Position numbers and translations under genes: made by a program. From assembly GCA_015680685.1 (NCBI GenBank), contig MNCI01010715.1, positions 327,919 to 391,918 on the forward strand: a stretch of DNA of 64,000 bases. The letters run 5' to 3'. Below are positions 33,774 through 44,540 of the stretch, one piece after another; position 1 is the first letter of the stretch, and every line of letters starts with the position of its first letter. This DNA comes from Gnetum montanum. Lineage: Eukaryota; Streptophyta; Gnetopsida; Gnetales; Gnetaceae. The notes under the pieces are model-generated. The model had not been told where the DNA came from. It ran no database searches and was given only the letters and a program-made list of their open reading frames with translations.

Positions 33774-36230
33774 TTAGTTTGAAGGGATCCTAATGGAATG
33801 GTTTGTAGAGGATGAGGAAGGAGTAAGGTGACTAGCTGCCTAAGCCTGTGAGGGCTTAGTAGAGTTATTGGGTTGAAAAAAATGATCTTTTACAAGCATG
33901 AGGTTTCGAAGCACTTAGTTGATTAGCTAGTTTTAGATTAATGGCCATAGTAGCATTGTGTTACTATGATTAGGTTGGAAGTTCACCATGCATGGATGGA
34001 GTAGGTGGTAGCTATGTTGAGGGTGGAAGAACAAGTGCAAGAACAAGAGAAGGATAAGAATGGAATGTGGTATCCCTTCTAGAATATGGAGAATGAGTTC
34101 TATGGTATTTGGTAGGATAGTAGTGATGTTGGAAAGAAGAAACATGACTAAAAGAGTCATTTGGAGATAGGGGTTGTTGAATGTAATACCCATATAGATC
34201 TGGTTGTCTGTAAGGGTACTACTACCTTGGTGGTGGTAGTGCCCATGATTGTGGTTGCTACTACTATTGATACTATACTTGTACGGTTGAGATGGAGTTC
34301 CACTTAGATAATATTGTTGTTACTGATGGAACTGCTTGGGATTGCCTTAAGGATAAGGAAATCTTGTGTGTGTGTTTTTTTTTCTAGTCATGAATTTAGA
34401 GCATACAACCCAGACTCCTCTAAGTGTAACATGATGGGGCAACATCCCTTAGGATGTTCATATTGGCAAATGTCACATCCACCATCATCATCTGATTCAG
34501 TTTCCACAACTTCCTCTATTGCCATAATCTTGTGCTTATCCCTTTGATTGGCACGTTCAGCTTGCTTTCACCTTCTACAATCATGATAACTACTTTGTTC
34601 TTTGGACTCTTCAGCAATTTTAGGAACAACTTGAAATTTACTATTCATAGAGTCCCACAACTAATCTACCTTAGCTAAAATTTTAGAGGTAAATTTTTAA
34701 ATCAACAAGGTTTTCTGGTTTACCACCTCATCAAGTGGTGATTCCACCTCATTGTCACAAAATCAGACATCCCTCTTGTGAATGGAAGGATATCAGTTGT
34801 ATTTTTTTTCACTTTTGTATTTTTTCAACACTCCTTCTTCTTTTGCTACTTGATTTATCAACCTTTGGATCTGATGGGCTCTTAATTTTGATAGTCTTCC
34901 TTGGGCATAGATCCCAAGATTTCTCCTCATTTTAGAGCAAAGCCCATCTATGATGTGGAAAATTTGTTCTTGCTAAGAGTAACAATGGCCAAGGCATTGG
35001 TGTAATAAGGAATAATATATACCCATGGTGGCATCCAAGGAATCATGTTTCTTACTTCCAACCTTGGATCTGCCTTCTTAGATTTGACACTCAGGAGTAC
35101 ATTTGATACTTATCGTTAAATAGTTCAAGCATTGTACTTCATCTACGAATTGATTCCAGCTCCAAGGATCGGTACCAACTTTTTACTTCTTTGATAAGTA
35201 TCCTAAGAAACAAATTAAGCTTTTACCAGTCATTTTCTATGTTTTGTAAGGCACAAGCATCATGAAGAGCCTGAAGATGGTTTTGTGGATGAGAGTTATA
35301 TTCCCTGTTGAACCTAGGGATGTTTTCCATATTCAATCACTTAATCTTGTTATCTTTCATGTGCCTTGTTCAAATTCTCACTGCCTCTAGGATGTTTAGC
35401 ATGCTTTGGGTGGCAAGTAGAGGTTCATCATAGCCATGATCCTAGTGCCTATGATTTTCTTTGCTATCCCTTCTCTCGCGGTGATGAGCCTCTCTTAAAT
35501 GCCTGCACCCTAGATCTTGACTTGCTTGATGATCCCTATGATCATCTCGGCCACATCGATCACCTCCATCATGATTGCATCCCTTGCAATTATGTTCAGA
35601 TCCAAAAGAGGAAGAAGAAGATGATGAAGATGAAGAGGAAGAAGGACCAACACCATCACAATGCCTACCACCCCCTCTTTGGTAGTCATGACCACAACCA
35701 TGATTACACTGCTTACTTACATCCTTGCCATGACTCTCCTCTTTGGATCCCCCTTTGTCATGGGATTCATTATTGCCAAAACTAGGATTATGTATCATGG
35801 ATTACAAGTTCTAGTTTTGACCTCCTTTACCAAAGTTAAAGAGATGAGTCTCTTTGTATCATTGGATCGCTTCCCCTGTACAAACTTGTAATGTTGCTCT
35901 AGTTGTTGATCCCTTAGACATTATGCATTGGTGGGGTGATAATTTATAGCATCACTATTCTGTACAACATATTCAGCATGAAGCCCTTGAATGCCCAACC
36001 ACATAAGAGTTTTATGGAGCATCACAGGAATGAATCAATCAAGAGATAACATAATGTTTCCCTCCATGTCTTGCCACCACAATTGTTCATCATGGTGTAG
36101 GAAAAAGATGAAATTAGATACATACTTATTAGGATGAACATATATCACTTTGTATTGCTGGGGCACTTGCTAATTTTCTCCATCAAACTTAGGTGAAGAA
36201 TCACTCCAATGAGAAGAAAGCATCTTGTAT
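33774..36230 (-). pseudogene. gag: Element C gag, degenerate
   Basis: From high to low coordinates: the N-terminal part, then an open low-complexity stretch (35798-35442) with a run of twelve Ser and a His/Asp/Arg-rich segment, the capsid-like part (about 35350-34880), an acidic linker, and a zinc knuckle CX2CX3HX4C at about 34477-34438 that keeps all four ligands. A Tyr/Pro-rich tail precedes the protease. The start codon was not fixed; the first sense is near 36220. Confidence 0.83.
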
Positions 36231-36370
36231 TATAAAAAAAAAAGAAATTTAGTGTGCTTTCTTATAATTTTTACAGTTATTTTAATGTATGATATGAATT
36301 TAGGGTTTGTTCCAATGATGTTAAATAAATTTTTACTAAGTCTTGCATAGTGCACATAACAAACAAAAGG

Positions 36371-36387
36371 TCCCAACAATAGCATCA
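36371..36387 (-). promoter_or_regulatory. Element C primer-binding site (tRNA-Asp)
   Basis: On the element strand TGATGCTATTGTTGGGA, one base after the LTR. It matches the tRNA-Asp complement with transitions only and one missing G. Confidence 0.78.
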
Positions 36388-36388
36388 A

Positions 36389-37255
36389 TGATGAGTAGTG
36401 AGTATATCCTATGCCCAAGCAGATGAATTACAAGTGTTCACATGTAATCTAGTCAAATTCCACAAACCTTAAGTTCCCAAGTACACTGGTTCTAAGAAGT
36501 GAAATCTAATCATGAAAATTGTTGTCTTCCCAACTACACTTGTGAAGCTTAGTTGTATGGTTAAGTGTAATTGGGGCACATGATTTTAGTTATTTTATAT
36601 TTTATTCACCTATGATTGATAACAAGTTTAAACTTAATTTATTAACCAATTTAACTAATCTGATTGCTAATTAATAACTAACTATCCTAACATAAGCATC
36701 TCATCTGACTTTCTGTACACATCTTGAATGCATACAACACTCTTGGGTTACCAAGTGTTAAGCGTTGCTGGGATTACCGTGTGTTGTATGTTATGCTTGA
36801 AGTGGTCGTACTTATGTGTTTAATCTATTTAGCTTAATTAGTTAATCAATTAAAGTATTACTTATCTTAATTAATTGCATAATTAATGAAAATGATAAAT
36901 GTAGAAATAAATCATTAATATATTCCAAGTGCTACAAGGTTTAATCAAAAGGCTTGTCTTTATTGTCATTCACACTACTGTGCATAGGTATATTAGTGCT
37001 CGAATAAAGATCCGTACACTTTCTAACTCCTATTGCAGGCACTCAGAAAATATTTTAACTCTCAAATGAAAAACTGCAAGAACTTCACTAAGGTATTAAA
37101 AAATTTCCTTTTTACACGACGAGAGCATCGTATTTGTAGATTTTATTGGGAAGCTGTGGTGATAGGGCCTCATAAATGTAGTAAATGGTACATCACCATG
37201 TCTATGGGGCCATGTTGATTGGGGCTCGTTGACGCGACACTTTGATGCTTCATCA
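36389..37255 (-). repeat. Element C 5' LTR
   Basis: Plus strand TGATGAGTAG... to ...GCTTCATCA. Aligns with 24603-25500 over its length, with the same poly(A) signal region near 36960 and TATA region near 37130. Confidence 0.94.
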
Positions 37256-37260
37256 ACTGT
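37256..37260. repeat. Target site duplication of element C, right (ACTGT)
   Basis: Partner of ACTAT at 24598-24602. Confidence 0.82.
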
Positions 37261-37875
37261 GCAAGATAACTCTAGTGTTTTTGATTTATCCCTTGATGAA
37301 TCATTCTACTATAGACCATCTAATAACTTTGCATTTTTATATAAAAAAAGCAAAAAGACCCAACTATGCAACTTTTATCTATTTTGTTGATTTTTCCAAG
37401 GCTTCTGATTTTGTTGCTCAAGATAAAATTTGGAAGAGATTTGATAGCATTAACATTCCACAAGATCTCCTTTCTACTACTAAAAGAATCTATGAGATTG
37501 TTAATGTTATTATTGAAGATAATCTTACTAGAGAAGGAATAATTAACAATAGCTCTATTAGAGTTAAATAAGGTTGTCCTTTATCCCTTTTTGACATATT
37601 TATAAATGAGCTAGAGGAATGGATGAAAAATGCATTTAATCATGGTATGTTAGTCGATGGATTATTTTTAAACATGCTTCTCTTTGTAGATGATGTATCC
37701 TTGATTACAAAATCAACTATAGTAATAAATTATATGCTGCAAATTTTCTATGACTATTGCAACCATTTTGGTATGAAAGTTAATATTGATAAGACTAAAA
37801 TTCTAGTTTTTGATACTTATAAATATTTGGGACTTGATGTATGTGAATCTTATAAATATTTTGGAGTTGAATTTG

Positions 37876-37880
37876 CTAGT
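37876..37880. repeat. Target site duplication of element D, left (CTAGT)
   Basis: Exact match at 47199-47203. Confidence 0.93.
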
Positions 37881-38662
37881 TGATGAGCTGCGATATCGCA
37901 TCAGCCGCGATATCGTGTACACGATATCACAGCCCATCACTAGTTCTATAAATAAGAGGTGGCTTTCCCTTGTTTCCTCATCTAGATCTAGACCCTTAGC
38001 CAAACTATAGTAGTTTTACCATTTTAGAGTTAGAATAATTTCAATGTGCCCACAGTAGGAGTCTCAAAGTGAATAGACCTTTATTCGAGCAAATTATACC
38101 TGAGCACACATTTGTGTACAGCAATAAAGATGAACTTTCTGATAAACCTTGTAGCACGTGGACTAAGCTAAATAGGATTTAATTACTGTTAAATTTTTAA
38201 ATTCTTTCCTAGATAATTAATCTCTCTCAACACTTAACTCTCCTAGTTAAGTGCATTTAGTACGATAGCTTCGAGCACATGTGTAACGCTTGGTAACCCA
38301 GTAACAAGTAGCGTTTGGTAATCCCAGTAGTGTTGCACTGGTTCAGTGTGTGTACGACAAGTGGGAATGGATACTGGTGCTAAGATAATTAGAACTTAGT
38401 TAATGGAAATTAGTTAATTAGTCTCTTCACCTTTTCCCTCTTAGCATAAGGCATTAAAAAGATAAAAGAAAAAAATCATATACCTCAAACTTACTTAACC
38501 ATACAAACATGACAATATAAGTAAGTCTAGGAAGACAATGATTGATTAACCTTAAGTGTTCCATTAGGGTGCGTGAGCACTTAGTCCTTGGAGTTCGACT
38601 AGATCATGCGTGAGATGCTCATATTCGTATGGTTGAGTGTAGCGGTACCTCGCCACTCATCA
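37881..38662 (+). repeat. Element D 5' LTR
   Basis: TGATGAG to CTCATCA. The first 70 bases hold palindromic GATATC units (GCGATATCGC, CGATATCGTGTACACGATATC), two parts of which are missing from the 3' LTR. TATAAATA near 37946; AATAAAGATGAAC near 38123. Confidence 0.95.
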
Positions 38663-38663
38663 T

Positions 38664-38681
38664 TAGTGTCGTTGCTAGGGA
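38664..38681 (+). promoter_or_regulatory. Element D primer-binding site (tRNA-Asp)
   Basis: TAGTGTCGTTGCTAGGGA, one base after the LTR; five transitions from the tRNA-Asp complement. Confidence 0.87.
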
Positions 38682-38739
38682 CTTAGTTGTTCATGCACTA
38701 CGTAGAACATAGGAAATCATCCACATCGTTGGGAGCTAA

Positions 38740-40790
38740 AATGAACCCTTAGGGTTAATCAAGAGAAAATGTATCAGAACCTTCACTCCACAATTCACAA
38801 CCCTAGTTTTGATCTCCACGAACATCAAGTGTTCAATGAGGAAACACAAACATAAGATAAGGATGGGCATTTTGATCATCATCACGATCGGGGCCGAAAC
38901 CACCGAAGAGAGGGTAGGAAACATCATCGTAGCAATGGTTCTTAATCTTCTTCACCTTCATCGTCACATTCACCCTCTTATTCAACATCAGGATGTAGTC
39001 ATAAGGAACATAACTATGAGGATAAGGGTAAGAAAAATGAGAGACCTCAACAAGAGAGTCGAGAGCGAGGACGAAGGCACTCTTGGGAATCACGACATGA
39101 AAGAAGGGAAAGTAGTGACCCACATAGACATCACAGATGCTATGAGCGAAATGAGCATGAATAACCCCTACTTGCAACCTGAAGCATGTTAGACATCATG
39201 GAGGCCATTATAATACCTACAAGGCACCAAAAAGATAACACGATCAAGAGACTAGACATGAATAGTATCCCATGATTTGAGGGGGGATACAACGATGATC
39301 CTTAGAACCACTTACAGGCATTTCACAATGCATGTGCCTTGCAAAACATTGAGAACGAGTGGTAAAAATTAAATTTGTTTCCAAGGATACTCATAAAAGA
39401 AGCGAAAAGTTGGTTCTGGTCCTTAGAACTGGAATCCATTTGAAGGTAGAGTATGATGCTAGAACTATTTAATGATAAATATCAAACGTACTCCCGAGTG
39501 TCCAACCTACAAAAGAAAATCCAAGGATGGAAGCAGGGTAATCATGAAACCTTGGATGCTACCATGGACTAATATTATGCATTGCTACATCGTTGCTTGG
39601 GCCATGGTTATGCACAACGAAATCAACTACGCCATCTCGTAGATGAGGTTAGGCACGAAACTAGGAGAACCCTTGGAACATATGCCCAAGGGAGATTATG
39701 TGAGCTTAGGTTCCATGAGGTTCATAGATTGTTGGAGCAATTAGCTAAGGAAGAAGGAGAGCTACATAAAAGAGAAAGTGCAGAGGAGTAAAACCGCGAT
39801 CCTTCCCTTCGAAAAAAGGGAGTGAGATTTTGTGAGGAGGATGAGTCACCACTTGAAGAGTTGGTGAATAAAAAACCCTTGTCGCTTAAAAAATTAACAA
39901 CAAAAGTGTCAGATAAGGTAGATCAGATGTGGGACTCCTTAGATAGTAGATTTAAAATCGTTCTCAAAATCGTAGACGAGTCTAAGGAGCAAAGTAGTGA
40001 CTATGATAAAAAGAAGAAGAGGGATTTGGACCATGCACGTAACCAAGGTAAGGGTAAAATGGCTATCACTGAAGAGGTTGTGAATTCTGATATGGACAAT
40101 GATGGTGGATGTGAAACATGCCAGTATGACCATCCTAAGGGATTTTGCCCAATGATCTCACATCTGCAAGAGTCTGGGGTGTACGCACTTAACCCACGAC
40201 TTAACAAATAGCAAGCACCCCGATGGGGACCTTATCCCCAAGGTAACCCACGTTAGTTCTACCAACCCTTAACATATTATCCAAGTGGAACTCTACCACA
40301 ACCTATTGAACAACACTAGCAGTGGCAATATCCACAGTCATGGGGGATGCCACCGCCAAGGCAACAATACCCTTACCGGTGACTAGATCCATATGGCTAC
40401 TACGTGCAGCAGCCAATCTCTTCAAGTGACTCTGTCAGTCACACTACCCCAAAACATCACTACCAAGCTTGGGGGTATTATAGGACTCCTTCTACTAGGA
40501 GATACACACCACATCCATACCATCCTCCAAATCCACCCACCACTCTTACACCAATAACTCCACTACCACATGCTCTAGCAATGCATGGGGTATTCCCCAC
40601 TCAACCGTAACAACCCAATGTCACGAGGGCTTTGAATCCTTAACCCACAGTTGGTTCTAAAAATATTATGCTGAAAAGACCCTTCTTTAGAACCAACAAT
40701 CCAACTAAGCGCTCACCATCACACGCGATTGAACATCTAAACACCTTCGTACCAAATAAGGTTTTGGAACCTCCTGAAACCCAAAAATCG
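38740..40790 (+). pseudogene. gag: Element D gag, degenerate but largely in one frame
   Basis: Coding sense from about 38808 in one frame to the protease. It begins with a His/Arg/Ser-rich part (a Ser tract near 38945 and Arg-rich RERGRRHSWESRHERR near 39056-39105), followed by the capsid-like part (about 39260-39790; LFNDKYQTYSRVSNL, RRTLGTYAQGRL). Next come an acidic linker (CEEDESPLEELV), the MWDSLD segment near 39928, and a complete zinc knuckle at 40110-40148 (CETCQYDHPKGFC). A Pro/Tyr-rich tail (near 40500) leads into the protease. Open parts are 39582-39791, 39822-40211 and 40404-40610. Stops replace Gln or Trp/Arg codons. Confidence 0.9.
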
Positions 40791-41399
40791 AGCTTAACGT
40801 ACATGATTATGTTAACACATGTCGTTACTGACTAGATTAAGGTGGGCCACCTTCCCATGAAATTATTTGATCCTAGAAGCCCTCTAATCTATCTCCAAGT
40901 CACTGGGAATGAACCATATAAGGCTCTTCTAGACTCAGGTTCTAGAGTCAACCTAATATCACAAGAAATGTACAAAGCTTGGAACCTACCTCCATTAAGG
41001 AAGAGTAACATTCGACTAGAGCTGGTTGACCAGTCCATCACTATTCCCTTGGGACTGGTGGAGGACATCATTGCCACTATATGTGGGTGGTCGTATCCAG
41101 CTGATTTCCTAGTGATACAAGTAAACAACGGTAATGGGAACTTCCCAATAATAATGGGAAGAGCATGGCTAAGTACTATAGATGCACACCTAGGAATCTG
41201 TGATCTTGCCCTAAAAATATCCAAGAAGAACACTTTTGGAAAGATCGAGAAGAATAAAGTTCCATGTATCGCATACAGTGACACAGGGTGCCCTTGCGTG
41301 CAAAAATCATGGATTATGCGAAGTTTAGCATTGCTTGCATGCAATTGGTATGCACAAGAAATTAATATACAAAGGTGCCTGTATGCAGCAGCCACATGA
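40791..41399 (+). pseudogene. PR: Element D aspartic protease (open 40842-41399)
   Basis: Continuous in frame with gag. Active site ALLDSGSRVNLIS near residue 31, second landmark FPIIMGRAWLSTID near residue 101. The whole protease domain is free of stops. One stop (41398-41400) separates it from the RT linker in the same frame, so it was part of one Gag-Pol ORF. Confidence 0.9.
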
Positions 41400-43140
41400 T
41401 AAGAGGACGCCCTGTGGCTGATGGCTGATCAAGAGAGCAACTTGATAACATGCATGGAATTAACTAAGGAAATAACTAGTGCTTACATTGGAAGCATAGA
41501 CACACTTGAGCAAGTCCGTTTCCAACTTCCAAAACTTAGCCTTGAAAAAATCAACTAGGGGAGGTTGGAAATTCCTGAGAGATTTAAACAAGAGCCCCTT
41601 GATTTGAAACCATTGCCCACTAGTCTAGAGTATATGACCCTAAAAAATGTAAAATTGGTGATCATCAATGCAAAACTTGTTTCCAAAAAAAAAAGAAAGA
41701 CTACTGAAAGTAATAAAAAAGTGGTCAAAAGGCTTTGCTTGGTCATACCCTGAGTTAACTAGAATAGACCCTAGGATATGCCAGCATAGAATTTACATGG
41801 ATCCCTCCATGAAACCTCGAAAAAAACCATAGAGGTGATTGAACCCAAATTTGAAACAAATAGTAAAAGAAGAGATAGAATAGCTTCTTAAGGTTGGGTT
41901 CATATATCCCATTGCTGATAGTGAATGGGTTAGTCCTCTGGTGATCATTCCTAAGAAGGGAGGCAAATGGAGGGTGTGTATAGATTTTAGGCTGCTAAAC
42001 ATGGCAACATTCAAGGATCATTTCCCATGGCCATTCGTTGACCATGTCTTAGACACCATAGTAGGGCATTGCTNGGCCATTCGTTGACCATGTCTTAGAC
42101 ACCATAGTAGGGCATTGCTATTATAGTTTTCTGGATGGGTATAGTGGATATAACCAAATACGGATAGCACCAGAAGGTCAAGCCAAAACAACATTCACCA
42201 GTCCTTGGGGAACGTTTGCATATAAACAAATGCCATTTGGCTTGTGTAATACTCTTGCCACATTTCAACATTTAGTTCTAAGCATATTCCAACAGCAAAT
42301 AGGGAACAAATTAGAAGTCTTCATGGATGACTTCTCCACTTATGGGACAAGCTTTGATCAAGCCCTAGACTGATTAGAGCAAGTGCTAAAATGATGTGTA
42401 GAAACCAATTTAAGGCTCAACTAGTAGAAAAGCCATTTGATGGTCCAAGAGGGCATAGTATTTGGGCATAAGATTTCACATTCAAGAATAGAAGTAGATC
42501 CAGATAAAGTTAGGGTCATCCAAGAAATCACCTGACAACCGAAAACTATGAAATAAATTCGGTCATTCCTTGGACACACTGGCTATTATAGGAGATTCAT
42601 TGAGAACTTCTTCAAGATTGCCAGACCATTGATAGAATTAATGAAGAAGGATGCACCATTCGAATGGACCAACGAATGTAAACGAGCATTCCAAACTCTG
42701 AAACAAAGGCTTGTAGAAACTCCCATTCTACAAGCCCTTGACTGGTCCAGACCATTCCATATAATGACTGACACATCCAATTATGCCTTAGGAGCTGTAA
42801 TTACATAGTTAGATGATCAAAAACATCCTTATTACATCCACTGTGCAAGTAAGAGTATCGCTAGTGCACAACTTAACTACACAACCACAGAAAAAGAATT
42901 AATAGCTATAGTGTTTGCACTGGATAAGTTTAGGCACTATGTGTTAGGCTACAAAGTGTACATACATACGGATCATAGTGCAATCAGGTTCCTCATGAAC
43001 AAGCCAATGGTTAGCCCTCATATTATATGTTGGCTGGTAATCCTATAGGAGTTCGATCTATGATGATAGATCAAAAGGGCACCGAGAATGTAGTTGCAAA
43101 TCACTTATCTCGGTTGCACTAGGACAACAAAGAGGATGAA
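41400..43140 (+). pseudogene. RT-RH: Element D reverse transcriptase and RNase H, degenerate
   Basis: RT from about 41745: GFIYPIADSEWVSPLVIIPKK near 41898, RVCIDFRLLN near 41970, LDGYSGYNQIRIAPEG near 42131, MPFGLCN near 42230, FMDD at 42319-42330, SFLGHTGYYRRFIENF near 42565. RNase H includes TTEKELIAIVFALDKF near 42885, HSAIRFLMNKP near 42975, and ends near 43120. The N at 42074 is flanked by an exact 45-base repeat and shifts the frame, an assembly join. A one-base loss near 43060 is a second frame change. Confidence 0.91.
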
Positions 43141-44540
43141 TACACCATATCCGATCATTTTCCAGACAAAGCCCTCTTTACCAGTGTAGTGAATAACCAA
43201 CCCATGGGAACGAATTGGTATAGTAGAATTCTTACCTATCTCCTTTCCCAACAATCATCATAGGAGCTAAACTTTAGGAAGAAACAATAGTTTCTTCATA
43301 GAGGGAAGTACTTTATGGAGATCAATGGACAACTTTACAAAGTTTGTCCTGATGGCTTGGTTCGATAGTGTGTGCCTGATGTGGACCAACTAAGAGTTCT
43401 CTAGGACCCTCATGAGGGCCCTTGTGGGGATCATTATGCAGGGAGATGAACGACTATTAAGATCTTGCTTGCAGGATATTATTGGCCAAAACTATTTCGA
43501 GACGTCCATCAATTTGTCCAATCCTGTGAGTGCTGTCAATGTGATGGAGGAATGACTGCTATAATGGAGGGTCTACAACAATGGATTCAACCTTTGGAAC
43601 CCTTCGACATTTGGGGAATAGATTTTATGGGGCCCATTATACCGATGTCCAATGGAAAAGCTTATATCATTGTTGCTATTGACTATCTAACAAAATGGGC
43701 TGAAGCAGCTGTTGTAACAGACTGCACATCGTATACAGTTGCATGATTTGCACAAAAACATGTTGTAAATAGGTTTGGTGTGCCGTGTGCACTTATCTTG
43801 GATAATGGAACCCACTTCACGGGTGCAACCTTTTTTAAGTTGATGCAACACTTAGGGGTTGGACATAAATTGACTACACCTTATCACCCCTAAGCTAATG
43901 GCCAAGTCGAGGTCACTAATTGAGAGATTACTAAAATCTTGATAAGGAAAATTAGCAAATATAGGCGAGATTGGAGCACTAAGCTAAACGATGCTCTCTA
44001 GGCATACCGCTCCACTTGGAAACTCCCTACAGGCTACTCTCCCTATGAGTTAGTATACGGAAAATTTCCAAAGCTTCCAATTCAAACCAAGCTCCATACA
44101 CTATCCATGGCATGTGACCTCCACCTTGACTTTGATCTAGCACAAAAACAAAGATTTACAACTCTAAATGTGCTAGATGAAAATTGATTGGTTGCCCTGT
44201 CATCAAATGAGTTGCACAAGGCACATAACAAATAATGTCATGACTTAAAAATTCAAAAGGTCAAGTACCAACCAGGAGATAAGGTCTTTTACTGGAACCC
44301 CACACACATGCCCCAACGCAAAAAATTTCAAACATTGTGGGAAGGGCCTTACATCATTCACACAACCTTTCCCTCAAGAGCCATGACCATATACAAACCT
44401 GAAAGCCTTGATAAGAGATTATTGGTCAATGTGCAATAAACCAAACCCTTCCACGAACTTAGAACAGTTGGTGCACATAATACCTCTAAGAGAGGATGAC
44501 CTCACTCATTATTTCGAATCTCTCCCTTTCAATTCAGTCA
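43141..44540 (+). pseudogene. INT: Element D integrase, degenerate
   Basis: Zinc-binding HHCC region (HEGPCGDHYAG near 43411, CECCQ near 43525), open 43465-43746 with the core IDFMGPIIPMSNGKAY, second Asp in LDNGTHF near 43798, Glu in GQVEVTN near 43900, and a C-terminal domain with SPYELVYGK and GDKVFYW near 44275. Best integrase copy in the window; stops still interrupt it at least eight times. Integrase would join the DNA copy to the target with the 5-base stagger seen here. No chromodomain. Confidence 0.9.

Larger units (their letters stand above)
24603..37255 (-). mobile_element. Element C: complete Athila/Tat-like retrotransposon with accessory ORF, minus strand
   Basis: A 12.65 kb element with both LTRs, primer site, gag, PR, RT/RNase H, integrase, accessory ORF and purine tract in order on the minus strand, bounded by a 5-base target duplication. 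It interrupts LINE-1, whose sense resumes on the other side. Same class as B, and without a nested insert, so it gives the natural size of the accessory-ORF class. All genes are broken by stops. Confidence 0.94.
37256..37880 (+). pseudogene. LINE-1, fragment 2: reverse transcriptase core
   Basis: Non-LTR RT: HSTIDHLITLHF near 37310, YFVDFSKASDFV near 37375, DKIWKRFDSINIPQ, GCPLS at 37572-37586, and the catalytic FVDD at 37683-37694 in LLFVDDVSLI, then MKVNIDKTKILVF near 37772. The GCPLSP-type motif differs from the QGDPLSP of plant L1 elements. The fingers seem to be missing by deletion between this piece and fragment 1. The piece ends at the target duplication CTAGT of element D and resumes at 47204. 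Confidence 0.87.

Noticed and set aside
35366-35785. 139-codon plus-strand ORF rich in His and Asp, resembling a metal-binding protein
   Set aside because: It is the antisense of the His/Asp/Ser-rich part of element C gag; gag sense continues on the minus strand on both sides.
38833-39177. 114-codon minus-strand ORF
   Set aside because: Antisense of element D gag; the plus-strand frame matches gag of B and E.
40889-41395. 168-codon minus-strand ORF
   Set aside because: Antisense of the D protease, which has clear family motifs on the plus strand.
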